The notes: generated by a model not told the origin, from the sequence alone. 64,000 nucleotides of DNA from Candidatus Defluviilinea proxima (GCA_016721115.1 JADKIW010000001.1:635501-699500), one strand, 5' to 3'; shown: positions 51,813 to 60,661, counted from the first letter of the stretch. Program-made: numbers and translations.

Positions 51813-52670
51813 ATGAAACTGAGTGGTAGTGCATTATCTTTGATATTTATCTGGTCCATCTTCATGGGAATCACGGCGATCTCCATCGGCTTTGGAGCCA
51901 TGTTCCCATCCATGAACAGAATCGCCAAGCCGTTTATTTGTCCGCGAGGCGAGATGGAATTGGAAACGCAAACATATCGTCCCTATCCCGGTTCAACGAT
52001 CACGACCCTCACATGGTATTGCGTCGATCAGGAAACAGGCGAAAGGACGGAGTTGGGGATCTTTCCGATGAGTTTGTATGCTGGGGTGATCTATGGTCTC
52101 TTGTTGTTCGTGGCGATCGTCATTGGTGCGTCTCTGTATCAAAAATGGAATGCCTATCCTAAAACCCCCGAAGCCCAGAAGTGGGCTGGCTGGATACAAA
52201 ACGGGCTTCTCCTCCTGTTCGTCGCTGGCATGGTCTTGTTGGGAATGAAACCCTTATTCAGTCCAACTTCCCAGACTGTTTCCACTTCAGCCCCGGCGCA
52301 TGACCCAATATCCGCGCCAGATGCTACAGCCACGTCCATCGCGCTCACCTTGTATGAAATGAGTTCAGGGACTCCCGTTGCTTTTACATCAACCGAGAAA
52401 CCGCTTACCATATGGAACGATATTCCCATCATGCCACAGGCAATCGCGGGACAAAGAGCCGATCCGGATCGTTATTCCTTCAATGTCCCTGTAGATTCAG
52501 GCACGATCGAAACATTCTACAGCGACACGCTGAAATCGCTGGGCTGGGAACTTGTAGACCATCCATGGCTGGGTATGGAGTTCATGAAAGATAAACAGAT
52601 TCTATTGGTCACGTACGCACCCAACTCAAACCTGCAAAGTTGGATCGTGACCCTCGTTCTTGTTCGATAG
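51813..52670 (+). CDS. Membrane protein with extracytoplasmic C-terminal domain
   Basis: A 285-residue protein with hydrophobic segments near residues 6-30, 86-108 and 128-146, and a Thr/Ser linker before a C-terminal domain (about 195-285) with DIPIMPQAIAGQRADPDRYS and SDTLKSLGWELVDHPWLG. This tail is a common small domain of unknown function in surface proteins. I do not recognise the family. Its start (MKLSGSALS) lies 90 bases after the terminator; no strong ribosome binding site is seen. Confidence 0.65.
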   Translation: MKLSGSALSLIFIWSIFMGITAISIGFGAMFPSMNRIAKPFICPRGEMELETQTYRPYPGSTITTLTWYCVDQETGERTELGIFPMSLYAGVIYGLLLFVAIVIGASLYQKWNAYPKTPEAQKWAGWIQNGLLLLFVAGMVLLGMKPLFSPTSQTVSTSAPAHDPISAPDATATSIALTLYEMSSGTPVAFTSTEKPLTIWNDIPIMPQAIAGQRADPDRYSFNVPVDSGTIETFYSDTLKSLGWELVDHPWLGMEFMKDKQILLVTYAPNSNLQSWIVTLVLVR

Positions 52671-52830
52671 ATCGATCACTCTTCAATCAGTTCTCTGGAA
52701 AACTCCAAGCCACGTGATGCATGCGTAAGACAGGCAGCTGTACGTATGGCCTAAAAAATCATCACAGGCACTTGATATAATCAGGGAACAGATTTCGTTT
52801 GACAAATAATTTCAAAGAAGCGAGGGCGCC

Positions 52831-53550
52831 ATGGCAAATGAAATAGTCCAAGTTGTAACAGACCATTATCAAAAAACTTTCGAACTCACCTATGAAACAT
52901 GGAAGGAAAGGAATAGGCTGTTCGTCTATTTGGTGCTCACTACGAGTGTCGGGCTCCTTTTCCTGCTCCGTGTCCCTGAATTCGATAAATTACTGGTCGA
53001 GGCCATCGCCAGCATTCTGAAGATCGGTGATTCGGCTCGCGTCACACAGCTCTATACCAACTTCCCGTTTGATGTGTTGCTTAGCGCTGTCCTTGTCATC
53101 ATTTTCTACCTGATGCAGAAACTCTACGCCACAAATCTATCCGTGTTTCGCTATTACCAGTATCTAGGCGCTGTCGAAGACGAGATCCGTAAATCATTGA
53201 GCTTGACCGACGACAGTGTTGCTTTTACCCGCGAGGGAAAATTTTATTGGGGTGGCCGGACAGTCGCACAGAATATCTCCAAGTGGCTGTACGTTTTAGT
53301 GCTTTTGATCACCCTGTTGCCATTTTCCGTGCTCAAGATCGCAGGTGATATCGGATCAAAGAGTAACATTCTTATCGTTGTAGATATTGCTGTTTCTCTG
53401 ATGACGTTTATATTTCTATTTGAATATACCCGCTCGGCACTACGGCTGGATACTCAAAAAGCCCCACTTGAAGATCCACAGGCAGGGAATGACACAAAGA
53501 CGGGACAAGTCGCCATCAGTGATGGAAAGAAAACAGGCAGGAAGAAATAA
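52831..53550 (+). CDS. Membrane protein of unknown function
   Basis: A 239-residue protein with four hydrophobic helices (near 31-49, 83-102, 155-175, 184-203), cytoplasmic ends and a basic tail (KKTGRKK). The N-terminal region NEIVQVVTDHYQKTFELTYE looks helical. I do not recognise the family. A TATAAT box lies at 52776-52781. It is followed by its own terminator at 53557 and a second membrane protein gene. Confidence 0.65.
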   Translation: MANEIVQVVTDHYQKTFELTYETWKERNRLFVYLVLTTSVGLLFLLRVPEFDKLLVEAIASILKIGDSARVTQLYTNFPFDVLLSAVLVIIFYLMQKLYATNLSVFRYYQYLGAVEDEIRKSLSLTDDSVAFTREGKFYWGGRTVAQNISKWLYVLVLLITLLPFSVLKIAGDIGSKSNILIVVDIAVSLMTFIFLFEYTRSALRLDTQKAPLEDPQAGNDTKTGQVAISDGKKTGRKK

Positions 53551-53556
53551 TCCACC

Positions 53557-53590
53557 ACACACCTCTCGCAATGAGAGGTGTGTTTGCTTT
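53557..53590 (+). terminator. Rho-independent terminator
   Basis: Arms ACACACCTCTC (53557-53567) and GAGAGGTGTGT (53573-53583), then TTGCTTTC. Confidence 0.8.
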
Positions 53591-53649
53591 CATTCAACGA
53601 AACACAATTACAGTCACAGAGTTAACTATAAAAACCTGGAGGTGCTTTC

Positions 53650-54414
53650 ATGAAAATCATTCGTACATTCATATTCATTGGCGGTCTTGTCATCCTGATA
53701 TTGGGGTTGGGCTTCATCTTTCGCGATCCAACAGCACTTAGCGTCTGGCCCTGGCAGGATGGGCGTTACTCCTATATCTTTATTGGTTCCATTTTGGCGG
53801 CGGTCAGTGCCGCAGCTATCTGGATCGGCTGGACAGGCGAACTGGCCGCACTCCCAGCCGGTTCGTTGAATGTCTTTGTCATTGCATTCACGAGCTCCAT
53901 TTATTTCTTTCGCCTTGTCACACAAGGCCGTGCCGATATGCTCATCTTCGGTATCGCATCCATCTTCATGGCAATTGTCAGTGGCGTGGCTTTCTTTTGG
54001 AGTCGCGGCTTGTCTCTTACCGATGAGCGTCCCACACCAACAGTCGTCCGTGTTTCATTTGGGATTTTCATCACCGCACTCTTTTTCGCCGGTGGAGCTT
54101 TGGTTCTGCATCAACAGATCTTCCCCTGGGATTTGAACCCCGATTCATCCGTCATTTTTGGCTGTATCTTCCTCGGTGATGCTTTTTACTTCATCTATGC
54201 TTTGCTCCGTCCACGTTGGGGAAATGCAGTCGGCCAACTGTTGAGTTTCCTCGCTTATGACTTGGTGCTTATCGTCCCGTTCGTCTTTTTGTTCAATACA
54301 GTCAACCCCGAGCGCATGCTCAATCTGATCGTCTACATTGCCGTGCTGGTATATAGTGCCGGCCTCGCCGTGTATTATTTATTTATCAACACACAAACAC
54401 GGCTTGGCTCATGA
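53650..54414 (+). CDS. Polytopic integral membrane protein
   Basis: A 254-residue protein made almost wholly of membrane helices, about eight, with short loops (WPWQDGRYSYIFIG, NTVNPERML). I do not recognise a family. GGAGG precedes the ATG. It converges with the P450 gene over a perfect bidirectional terminator. Confidence 0.7.
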   Translation: MKIIRTFIFIGGLVILILGLGFIFRDPTALSVWPWQDGRYSYIFIGSILAAVSAAAIWIGWTGELAALPAGSLNVFVIAFTSSIYFFRLVTQGRADMLIFGIASIFMAIVSGVAFFWSRGLSLTDERPTPTVVRVSFGIFITALFFAGGALVLHQQIFPWDLNPDSSVIFGCIFLGDAFYFIYALLRPRWGNAVGQLLSFLAYDLVLIVPFVFLFNTVNPERMLNLIVYIAVLVYSAGLAVYYLFINTQTRLGS

Positions 54415-54421
54415 ATAGCGT

Positions 54422-54465
54422 GAATCAAAACAGGACTGGCAAATTTGCCAGTCCTGTTTTGATTC
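54422..54465. terminator. Perfect 44-base palindromic terminator
   Basis: Each half begins GAATCAAAACAGGACTGGC and meets its complement at an AATT centre. It separates the convergent membrane protein and P450 genes. Its AATCAAAACAGG core also appears at 30243-30293. Confidence 0.9.
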
Positions 54466-54477
54466 GTATCGGGTATT

Positions 54478-55842
54478 TTATATCTTCCGATGTTCCACTA
54501 CACGGAGTTTGAACTTCGGGTCTGGCCCGGGGATGGGCATGAGTTTGGTCTTGATCTCGTAATCGGGCGTTTCCAATTCCAATTTGACGGCACGCAGTAA
54601 GGCACCTACGGTCACCATCAATTGCACTTCAGCTACGCCTGCGCCAAGGCATGTATGCGGACCTAATGTATACGGCGCGAAGACGCCTTGTCCCTGTTTG
54701 TGTTCTCTGCGTGGTTCAATGTAGCGGGTAATGTCGAACTTCCAAGGTTCAGGGAAGAACTCTGGCAGGTAATGTGTGAGACCGTTGACAATGATGATCT
54801 CCTGTCCAGCCTCCACATGATGCCCGGCAAAGTCAAAGGGTTGACTCACTCCTCTCGGAGTGAATGGAGCTACCGGGTAGCGACGAAGCGTCTCTATTGT
54901 GGCGGCGTATAAGGCCTGTAGTTTGGGAAGATCCTGATAGGGAGGAATGCCGTCAGCGAAGTGTTCATCCACTTCTTTTTGGATCGCTTCATACACTTCG
55001 GGATGTTTGATGATCGCATACACCATGAAGCCCATCGTGTTGGCAACAGTATCCATGCCCGCAAAGAACGGACCGATCGTAGCGGCCAGCAGATCATCTT
55101 CGGTGAGTGGGTTACCTTTCCAATCCACAGCAGCCAGCAGATCATCCACGAGGTCAGGGGCTTCGGGGTTCGGCGATTGGCGATGTTCCTCGAGCACTTG
55201 CCTTGCGAATTCTGTTACTTTTTTACGCGCGTTCAAATAACGCGGTAGAGAAAGCATGAGACGCGGCTGGCGCTTGATGGCAAGTACGTTGAGCAGAGTG
55301 CCCAGGTAAATGCGAATGGCTTCGAAGTGTTCACTGGAAGAATGACGGGTGAGCGCTGTACCTAATTGCTCAGTGACAAGACGTTGGAATGCATCGCGTG
55401 CAAAGATGGTTTTGCCGGGCGTCCATGAGTGGGCGGCCTGATAGGTGAGGCTTGCCATGTTGTTGAGGTGCGGAGCAAGTCCGCTTTTGGAATAGCCGCG
55501 TTGCATCACCTTGCGCATATGACGATGCGGAGCGCCATCGATCGCCACCATGAAATTGGCTGAACCCATCTGTTGAGCAAATTCACCGAACAGCGGTTCG
55601 CTCGAAAAGATCTCATCCTTATCCTGTGAAAAGAAACGATTCGCTTCGAGGCCCGCGATCACTACATATTTTTGATTGGCGGCCGTGATGCGAAAGATCG
55701 GCCCGTACTTGTGATAACAATCAAGGAAAAACTCCATCGGGCGATTGAGGAAATCGAGCGCACTGCCCAATAGCGGCAGGCCTGGCACCAATGGAGGCGG
55801 GGGTAATTGCGTGTTCGCTTGTAAAGTATCCAGTGTGGTCAT
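54478..55842 (-). CDS. Cytochrome P450
   Basis: A 454-residue P450. The haem-binding Cys is in TLGPHTCLGAGVAEV, the I-helix oxygen motif is FFAGMDTVANT, and the K-helix ETLRRYP holds the Glu-x2-Arg pair. No membrane anchor is visible, so it is soluble. The layout resembles CYP bacterial classes that oxidise fatty acids or terpenes; no redox partner gene is nearby. AAAGGGAG precedes the ATG. The DsbA-like gene with an in-frame TGA lies 51 bases upstream and is probably co-transcribed. Confidence 0.92.
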   Translation of the reverse strand: MTTLDTLQANTQLPPPPLVPGLPLLGSALDFLNRPMEFFLDCYHKYGPIFRITAANQKYVVIAGLEANRFFSQDKDEIFSSEPLFGEFAQQMGSANFMVAIDGAPHRHMRKVMQRGYSKSGLAPHLNNMASLTYQAAHSWTPGKTIFARDAFQRLVTEQLGTALTRHSSSEHFEAIRIYLGTLLNVLAIKRQPRLMLSLPRYLNARKKVTEFARQVLEEHRQSPNPEAPDLVDDLLAAVDWKGNPLTEDDLLAATIGPFFAGMDTVANTMGFMVYAIIKHPEVYEAIQKEVDEHFADGIPPYQDLPKLQALYAATIETLRRYPVAPFTPRGVSQPFDFAGHHVEAGQEIIIVNGLTHYLPEFFPEPWKFDITRYIEPRREHKQGQGVFAPYTLGPHTCLGAGVAEVQLMVTVGALLRAVKLELETPDYEIKTKLMPIPGPDPKFKLRVVEHRKI

Positions 55843-55893
55843 TTTGCTCCCTTTATAAGATCATCGTTTATCAAACTCGTTTTAGATAAAGAA

Positions 55894-56499
55894 CTACTTT
55901 TGATTCATGATCTGCGCCAGCGCGTTTTTGAATACTTCATACGGCTGTGCGCCCACCAGTGCATACCGGTCATTGATCACATACGTTGGCACGCCGGAGA
56001 CTCCGACCTGATGTGCCCATTGTACCTGTTCCTTCACCGGCTCTGTATATTTCCCACTTTCCACATCCCTTTGCATCGCTTCGCCATCGAGACCTGCTTC
56101 CTGTGCCGCGCTTCGAAGGACATCCCACTGGTTGGGGTCTTTTCCTTCCACATAGACAAGGCGAAATACGATCTTGTGGAACTCATTCGCTTTGCCTTGC
56201 TCTCTCGCATATTCAGTTGCTTCGTGTGCGAGGCGCGTATTATAAATTCGATCTGTGGATCGGAAGCCCATACCATAAGCACGTGCGATAGAAGCCAGTC
56301 GCTCCTCTGAACCGTTCGCCCGCGCCTGCTGAATATAGCTGGGGAGTTCCAGTCCTTCCGGCGGTGTATCGGGGCGTAAATAGAAAGGACGCCACTCTAC
56401 ATCCACATTATATTCTTCTTTCAACCTCTCGACCACACCCTGGCCGACATAGCACCATGGTCATATATAGTCAGAGAAAATGGTTAATTTGAAATCCAT
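55894..56499 (-). CDS. DsbA/FrnE-family oxidoreductase with in-frame TGA (candidate selenoprotein)
   Basis: Read from the ATG at 56499 (with AAGGA five bases before), the protein begins MDFKLTIFSDYI, then codon 13 is TGA (56461-56463), then PWCYVGQGVVERL. Relatives have a CPWC redox site here, so TGA replaces the first active-site Cys, giving U-P-W-C if decoded as selenocysteine. The rest (VEWRPFYLRPDTPPEG, HEATEYAREQGKANEFH, GVSGVPTYVINDRY) fits the FrnE-type DsbA fold to 201 residues. A possible SECIS stem follows the TGA. A nonsense mutation or sequencing error is the alternative; a downstream GTG at 56436 would give a protein without the site. Confidence 0.8.
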
Positions 56500-56513
56500 A
56501 CATGTCCTTAATA

Positions 56514-56576
56514 GTTGACAGTCACTTTTGCGAAGCACTCCACAAGCAGAGCGCAGGGAGCAAAGTGACTGTCAAC
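56514..56576. repeat. AGTCACTT-type palindromic repeat (long loop)
   Basis: Arms GTTGACAGTCACTTTTGC (56514-56531) and GCAAAGTGACTGTCAAC (56560-56576) with one bulge, around a 28-base loop. A shorter copy is at 59183-59213. Confidence 0.8.
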
Positions 56577-56696
56577 TTGTGTTCGATAAATTTATAAAAG
56601 CTAGACATCCGTCATTCAATAATTCTTACGTATGGGGGATTGAGCCAGCCTCATAAAGTGTGGAAAATCTGATATCCCAATTCAAGGAGAACTTTT

Positions 56697-57524
56697 ATGT
56701 CTCGTCGTCTTTTCCCTGTTCTATCCATTATTGCATTGATCGTATCTTCATTGGCATGTAGTCTTCCGGGCAATTCCGTTTCCTCGGCGGCCCCTGCACC
56801 AACTGATTCATCTGCAGTCACTTCGTCGCCATCAGACTCAGCAACGGCTACAGAACCGCCAGCACCAGCCGTAAGTGAATCCGGAAGCGGCGCTTGTGCA
56901 AATCCCTTTTATCCCATAGCCGTTGGCGTATCGTGGTCTTACTCATTCTCAGGTGCGGCGCCCGGCAACTTCACTCGCTCCATCATCGCCGTCAATGCAG
57001 ATGGGTTCACCGATCAGGATGCGTTCGATAATGGCGTCACACGCACCGGCGATTGGAAGTGTGATGCAGGCGCGTTGATCGCACTCCAACCGGATGGCGG
57101 TCAGAGCGGGACAAGCAATGTAGAATCAAGCAACGTGAGCGTGTCTTTTCAAACCACGGAAATGAGCGGCGTCACAATGCCCGCAACACTTAACCCCGGC
57201 GAAACCTGGACGCAAAACTTCATACTCGAGGGAATCGAAACCATCAACGGACAGGAAATCCCGGCCAAAAATGAGACGGCACACTCCTGCACAGTGGGCA
57301 ACACCGAGTCTGTGACCGTGCCTGCAGGGACTTTCGATGCCGTCCATGTGGATTGCACCACCGATATGAAGATCACCATCACGCTCAATGGCTCAGAGGT
57401 TCCCACAGCCATAACCAGCACATCCACAGTGTGGTACGCATCGGGAGTAGGGATGATAAAAACAGATAGTCAGGTCAACGGCGCAACAAGCGTCATTGAG
57501 TTGACAGCCTACACAATTCCATAA
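56697..57524 (+). CDS. Secreted lipoprotein of unknown function
   Basis: A 275-residue lipoprotein (lipobox SLAC-S near residue 21), with a Ser/Thr/Pro-rich linker to about residue 65 and then a beta-rich domain (PFYPIAVGVSWSYSFSG, TLNPGETWTQNF, NETAHSCTVGNTESVTVPAGTFDAV). The last resembles DUF3108-like folds found in secreted lipoproteins. No partner gene is evident. It is preceded by a palindromic repeat and followed by a small membrane protein. Function unknown. Confidence 0.75.
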   Translation: MSRRLFPVLSIIALIVSSLACSLPGNSVSSAAPAPTDSSAVTSSPSDSATATEPPAPAVSESGSGACANPFYPIAVGVSWSYSFSGAAPGNFTRSIIAVNADGFTDQDAFDNGVTRTGDWKCDAGALIALQPDGGQSGTSNVESSNVSVSFQTTEMSGVTMPATLNPGETWTQNFILEGIETINGQEIPAKNETAHSCTVGNTESVTVPAGTFDAVHVDCTTDMKITITLNGSEVPTAITSTSTVWYASGVGMIKTDSQVNGATSVIELTAYTIP

Positions 57525-57603
57525 AGGCCGCATGTTTGGCTTTCCTTATGCTACAATGCAAACCATCGTTCAGTAAAATTTATCATTATCAAGAGGAGAA
57601 ACC

Positions 57604-58008
57604 ATGGATCCTACAGCTTTAATCGGTTTGGGTGCTTCAGGCTTCACGATCGCGATCATTTGTATCAGTGTTCTCTGTATGCTAGTCACCACGGCCGCGG
57701 CCGTCGCAATTCCTATTTATTTAATGCGTAAGAATCAACAGAGAGCAGAAAACCTGATGGCAAGGGGCACGCAGGGCGAAGCGACCATCCTTGCACTTCA
57801 AGATACAGGTATGTTCATCAATAACAATCCGCAGGTCAAGATCACGTTGGAAGTCCGCATGCCGATGTATCCTGTTTATCAAGTTACAAAGACCATGACC
57901 ATTCCGCTTATCAGACTGGCACAGGTGCAAACGGGTGCCGTGGTTCAAGTGATGGTGGATATGTCTGACCCGACCAACCCTGAAAAAGTAGGATTACTTT
58001 TAAAGTAA
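57604..58008 (+). CDS. Small membrane protein of unknown function
   Basis: A 134-residue protein with one or two hydrophobic segments near residues 10-43 and a soluble C-terminal part with QVKITLEVRMPMYPVYQVTKT, VVQVMVDMSDPTNPEKV. It looks like a one-domain beta-sandwich on a membrane anchor (DUF3592-like in style, not certain). AGAGGAG lies before the ATG and an extended -10 (TGCTACAAT) lies near 57550. Confidence 0.65.
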   Translation: MDPTALIGLGASGFTIAIICISVLCMLVTTAAAVAIPIYLMRKNQQRAENLMARGTQGEATILALQDTGMFINNNPQVKITLEVRMPMYPVYQVTKTMTIPLIRLAQVQTGAVVQVMVDMSDPTNPEKVGLLLK

Positions 58009-58012
58009 AAAG

Positions 58013-58040
58013 AAATCCGCCTTATCGGCGGATTTTTATT
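58013..58040 (+). terminator. Rho-independent terminator
   Basis: Arms AATCCGCC and GGCGGATT around TTATC, followed by TTTATT, between the small membrane protein and Nudix genes. Confidence 0.8.
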
Positions 58041-58063
58041 AGACTCCAAGAAGGCTTCTGATC

Positions 58064-58492
58064 ATGCGTGCAAAGTTCCCTGTCACAGTACACTTGTTTT
58101 TCTTTCGGGAAAAACAAATTTTGTTGTTGCGTCGCTTCAACACAGGCTATTGCGATGGTGAATACAGCGTCCCTGCGGGGCATTTGGATGGCGGTGAAAC
58201 TGTCAGTGGCGCGGCGGCTCGTGAGGCAGAGGAAGAGATCGGGGTCCGTATTGAGGCGGGCGATCTTCGCTTCTCCTCCGTTATGCATCGCATCGAAGGC
58301 GATGAACGTGTGGACTTTTTTGTCCAAGTCCAAAAGTGGAGCGGAGAGCCGTTCAATGCTGAGCCTGATAAATGCGACGAACTGCGTTGGGTGGATATGA
58401 ACTCATTGCCCGAGAATACAATCCCCTATGTGCGGCGCGCAATTGAGAATTATTTGAATGGTGTTACGTTCAATGAGTTTGGATGGCAATGA
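58064..58492 (+). CDS. Nudix hydrolase
   Basis: A 142-residue protein with the Nudix box GHLDGGETVSGAAAREAEEEIG (G-x5-E-x7-REAxEEIG) at about residues 39-60. Such enzymes cleave nucleoside diphosphates linked to another moiety. Substrate is unknown. Its stop overlaps the next gene's ATG by four bases, so the two are translationally coupled. Confidence 0.9.
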   Translation: MRAKFPVTVHLFFFREKQILLLRRFNTGYCDGEYSVPAGHLDGGETVSGAAAREAEEEIGVRIEAGDLRFSSVMHRIEGDERVDFFVQVQKWSGEPFNAEPDKCDELRWVDMNSLPENTIPYVRRAIENYLNGVTFNEFGWQ

Positions 58493-59178
58493 TGGGACAT
58501 TTACTTTTAGAAGGCGGCGCGGAATTTGGCAGGCGGATGCGTGACCCTGATCTGCGCGCCATCGAACTGGCGGGCGGATTCGACGTTCCGCTTCGCATCA
58601 TCCCGACGGCTGCTGCGCCAGATCATAACTACGACAACGCTGGAGGTATTGGCACGCGCTGGTTTAGGGGTCTCGGCGTCAGGGATGTGGCCTCCCTCAA
58701 GATCATAGACAAGCCGAGCGCAAACAATGAAGAGTTCGCAAGTTCTTTGCGCTCGGCAAAAATGATCTACATGCTCGGGGGCTTCACTCATTATCTCGGT
58801 CAAACACTCAAAGACAGCATCACATGGAAGGCTTCGCTTGATGCTTACAAAAACGGAGCCGTCATCGCAGGCTCAAGCGCGGGTGCGATGGTGATGTGTC
58901 AGTTCTATTATGACCCCAGTTCAGGGACAGTTGTAGAAGGGTTGAATCTCATTCCCAATGCACTCGTCCTGCCGCATCACGATACTTTTGGTAAACGCTG
59001 GGCGCCCAAACTTATGCAAGAAATCCCAAATGTGACCTTGATCGGCGTCGACGAACAGACCGGCATGTTGGATGATGGCCCAAACAACACATGGACAGTT
59101 CACGGGCGCGGCGGAGTGACACTGTATAGAAATGGTCACACAGAAACACACAAAGCGGGGAAAGCGTTTTCGATCTAG
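58489..59178 (+). CDS. Peptidase S51 / cyanophycinase-like protein
   Basis: A 229-residue protein beginning MMGHLLLEGGAEFG. The catalytic Ser is in VIAGSSAGAMVM, typical of peptidase E and cyanophycinase, and LPHHDTFGKRW and IGVDEQTGMLDD match the family. S51 enzymes cut aspartyl peptide bonds. I start at 58489, the ATG that overlaps the Nudix stop; 58483 is an in-frame alternative. A short palindromic repeat of the AGTCACTT type follows. Confidence 0.85.
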   Translation: MMGHLLLEGGAEFGRRMRDPDLRAIELAGGFDVPLRIIPTAAAPDHNYDNAGGIGTRWFRGLGVRDVASLKIIDKPSANNEEFASSLRSAKMIYMLGGFTHYLGQTLKDSITWKASLDAYKNGAVIAGSSAGAMVMCQFYYDPSSGTVVEGLNLIPNALVLPHHDTFGKRWAPKLMQEIPNVTLIGVDEQTGMLDDGPNNTWTVHGRGGVTLYRNGHTETHKAGKAFSI

Positions 59179-59182
59179 TGTA

Positions 59183-59213
59183 GGTGACAGTCACTTCAAA
59201 AGTGACTGTCACC
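59183..59213. repeat. AGTCACTT-type palindromic repeat (short loop)
   Basis: Perfect arms GGTGACAGTCACTT (59183-59196) and complement (59200-59213) around CAA, between the S51 gene and the exonuclease gene. The longer copy is at 56514-56576. Confidence 0.85.
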
Positions 59214-59229
59214 TTTATAATTAGCCATT

Positions 59230-60033
59230 ATGTTCGATATCTCAAACGCACGCTTTACCTTTTTAGACTTGGAGACCACCGGTCTCTCGCCGTGGTTCGG
59301 CGACCGTATTTGCGAGGTGGGGATCGTTATCACCGAGGGGAAACGCATCAAGGAACAGTATCAGCAACTCGTTTATCCTGAACGTCCGCTTTCGCCGGGC
59401 GCCGCCAGCACGAACGGCCTCTCCGATGAAGATTTGAAATCCGCGCCATCGTTCGAAGAGGTCGCTGATGAAGTGTTGGACTGGCTGAAAGGTGCGGTCG
59501 TGGTCTGTCACAACGCACAGTTCGACATCCAATTTCTCGACAGTGAATTCAAACGCATCGGGCGCGAGATACAGATCCCCAACTTGATCGACACATTGAA
59601 TCTGGCGCGTCAATTCTATGATCTGCCGTCTTACAGCCTACTCTCCATCGCGGAAGCGTTCCACGTGCCGGTCACAGCCGCCCATCGCGCCTTGGATGAT
59701 GCCCACACCGCGCGTGGTATCTTCTTCGGCATGATGGATGGGTTGAAGCAATACAACAAACCGCTCGATGAGTACATCGGCATTTACAACTCACCCGTCT
59801 GGCCCAACGAAGGGATCCAACTCCCGACCGAATTGGGCGAAGCCATCTACAGCACCAAGCGTCTCCACATCCGCTACGTGGACGGAGACGGTCAGGAGAC
59901 TCAGCGTTGGATCACGCCCAAGCAAGTGATGGGCTTGGCCGATTATGTCTACTTGCAAGCACACTGTCATCTGCGCAACGCCGAACGCAATTTTCGGCTG
60001 GATCGAATCGTAGAAGTGAAGGTGGAAGAATAA
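59230..60033 (+). CDS. 3'-5' exonuclease (DnaQ-type) fused to a WYL domain
   Basis: A 267-residue fusion. The N-terminal 170 residues are a DnaQ-like exonuclease: FTFLDLETTGL (Asp, Glu), HNAQFDIQFLDSEF and the C-terminal HRALDDAHTARGIF (His-x4-Asp). The last 65 residues (KRLHIRYVDGDGQETQRWIT, DYVYLQAHCHLRNAERNFRLDRI) match a WYL-type ligand or nucleic-acid sensing domain. The exonuclease acts on single-stranded DNA or RNA ends. WYL domains occur in defence and DNA-damage regulators, so the fusion could be a regulated nuclease. No phage or defence genes are nearby. Confidence 0.85.
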   Translation: MFDISNARFTFLDLETTGLSPWFGDRICEVGIVITEGKRIKEQYQQLVYPERPLSPGAASTNGLSDEDLKSAPSFEEVADEVLDWLKGAVVVCHNAQFDIQFLDSEFKRIGREIQIPNLIDTLNLARQFYDLPSYSLLSIAEAFHVPVTAAHRALDDAHTARGIFFGMMDGLKQYNKPLDEYIGIYNSPVWPNEGIQLPTELGEAIYSTKRLHIRYVDGDGQETQRWITPKQVMGLADYVYLQAHCHLRNAERNFRLDRIVEVKVEE

Positions 60034-60136
60034 ACCCCAAGGTTTCGTTAGGGGCATAGCGGAACAAAAAAGGATTCTGACGGTTTATCGTCACGCTGTG
60101 CCCTTACCTGTAGCTTGAGTACACTTTAGAGGAGCC

Positions 60137-60661
60137 ATGTACGAATTTACAGAAGAAGACCTGAAATACAACAAACGCGGACAGCTCAGCCCCAGCCAGA
60201 AAGAATGGCTGAAGATGATCGCACGCGGCGCCCGCAGTTTCTCGTGGAAGAATTCATTCATCGCGATCGGTTTTGCGTTTCTTGGGCTTTGCATCATCCT
60301 TGCCTTGAACCTGCAAAATGAACGTACACGTGCCGCATTATTTTCTGACCCTATAAATCTGATCGTACTGGCTGGCTTAATCCCTCTTATTGTGGGAATC
60401 CTTGCCTTCTTCATTTTTCTAAACCATCGCAACGCAAACAAACTGGAGAATGCCGTGATCTCCTCCGCATCAGGCGCAGTTCGTCATGACAGCGATTCAT
60501 CAGGCGAAAGTGGGATCACCACCTATTATGTGATCGTTGGAAAAAAGAAATTCAAATTTGCGGACGATATGAGTTCGAAATTCAAAGAAGGCGAGAAGTA
60601 CAAGTTCTATTATTGCAAAGCAGGGGTGTATGAATTTGTGATGTCATACGAAATAATGTAG
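60137..60661 (+). CDS. Small membrane protein ending in a REP palindrome
   Basis: A 174-residue protein with two membrane segments (near residues 42-58 and 74-96) and a C-terminal cytoplasmic part with ESGITTYYVIVGKKKFKFADD. I do not recognise the family. Its stop TAG (60659-60661) is part of a REP-like palindrome at 60658-60684, so the true original C-terminus may have been different. AGAGGAG precedes the ATG. Confidence 0.7.
   Translation: MYEFTEEDLKYNKRGQLSPSQKEWLKMIARGARSFSWKNSFIAIGFAFLGLCIILALNLQNERTRAALFSDPINLIVLAGLIPLIVGILAFFIFLNHRNANKLENAVISSASGAVRHDSDSSGESGITTYYVIVGKKKFKFADDMSSKFKEGEKYKFYYCKAGVYEFVMSYEIM

Noticed and set aside
56436..56499. Reading the DsbA-like gene as simply starting at the GTG 56436
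   Set aside because: That start omits the conserved N-terminal strand and the redox motif that are clearly encoded upstream, in frame, on both sides of the TGA, with a ribosome binding site before 56499.
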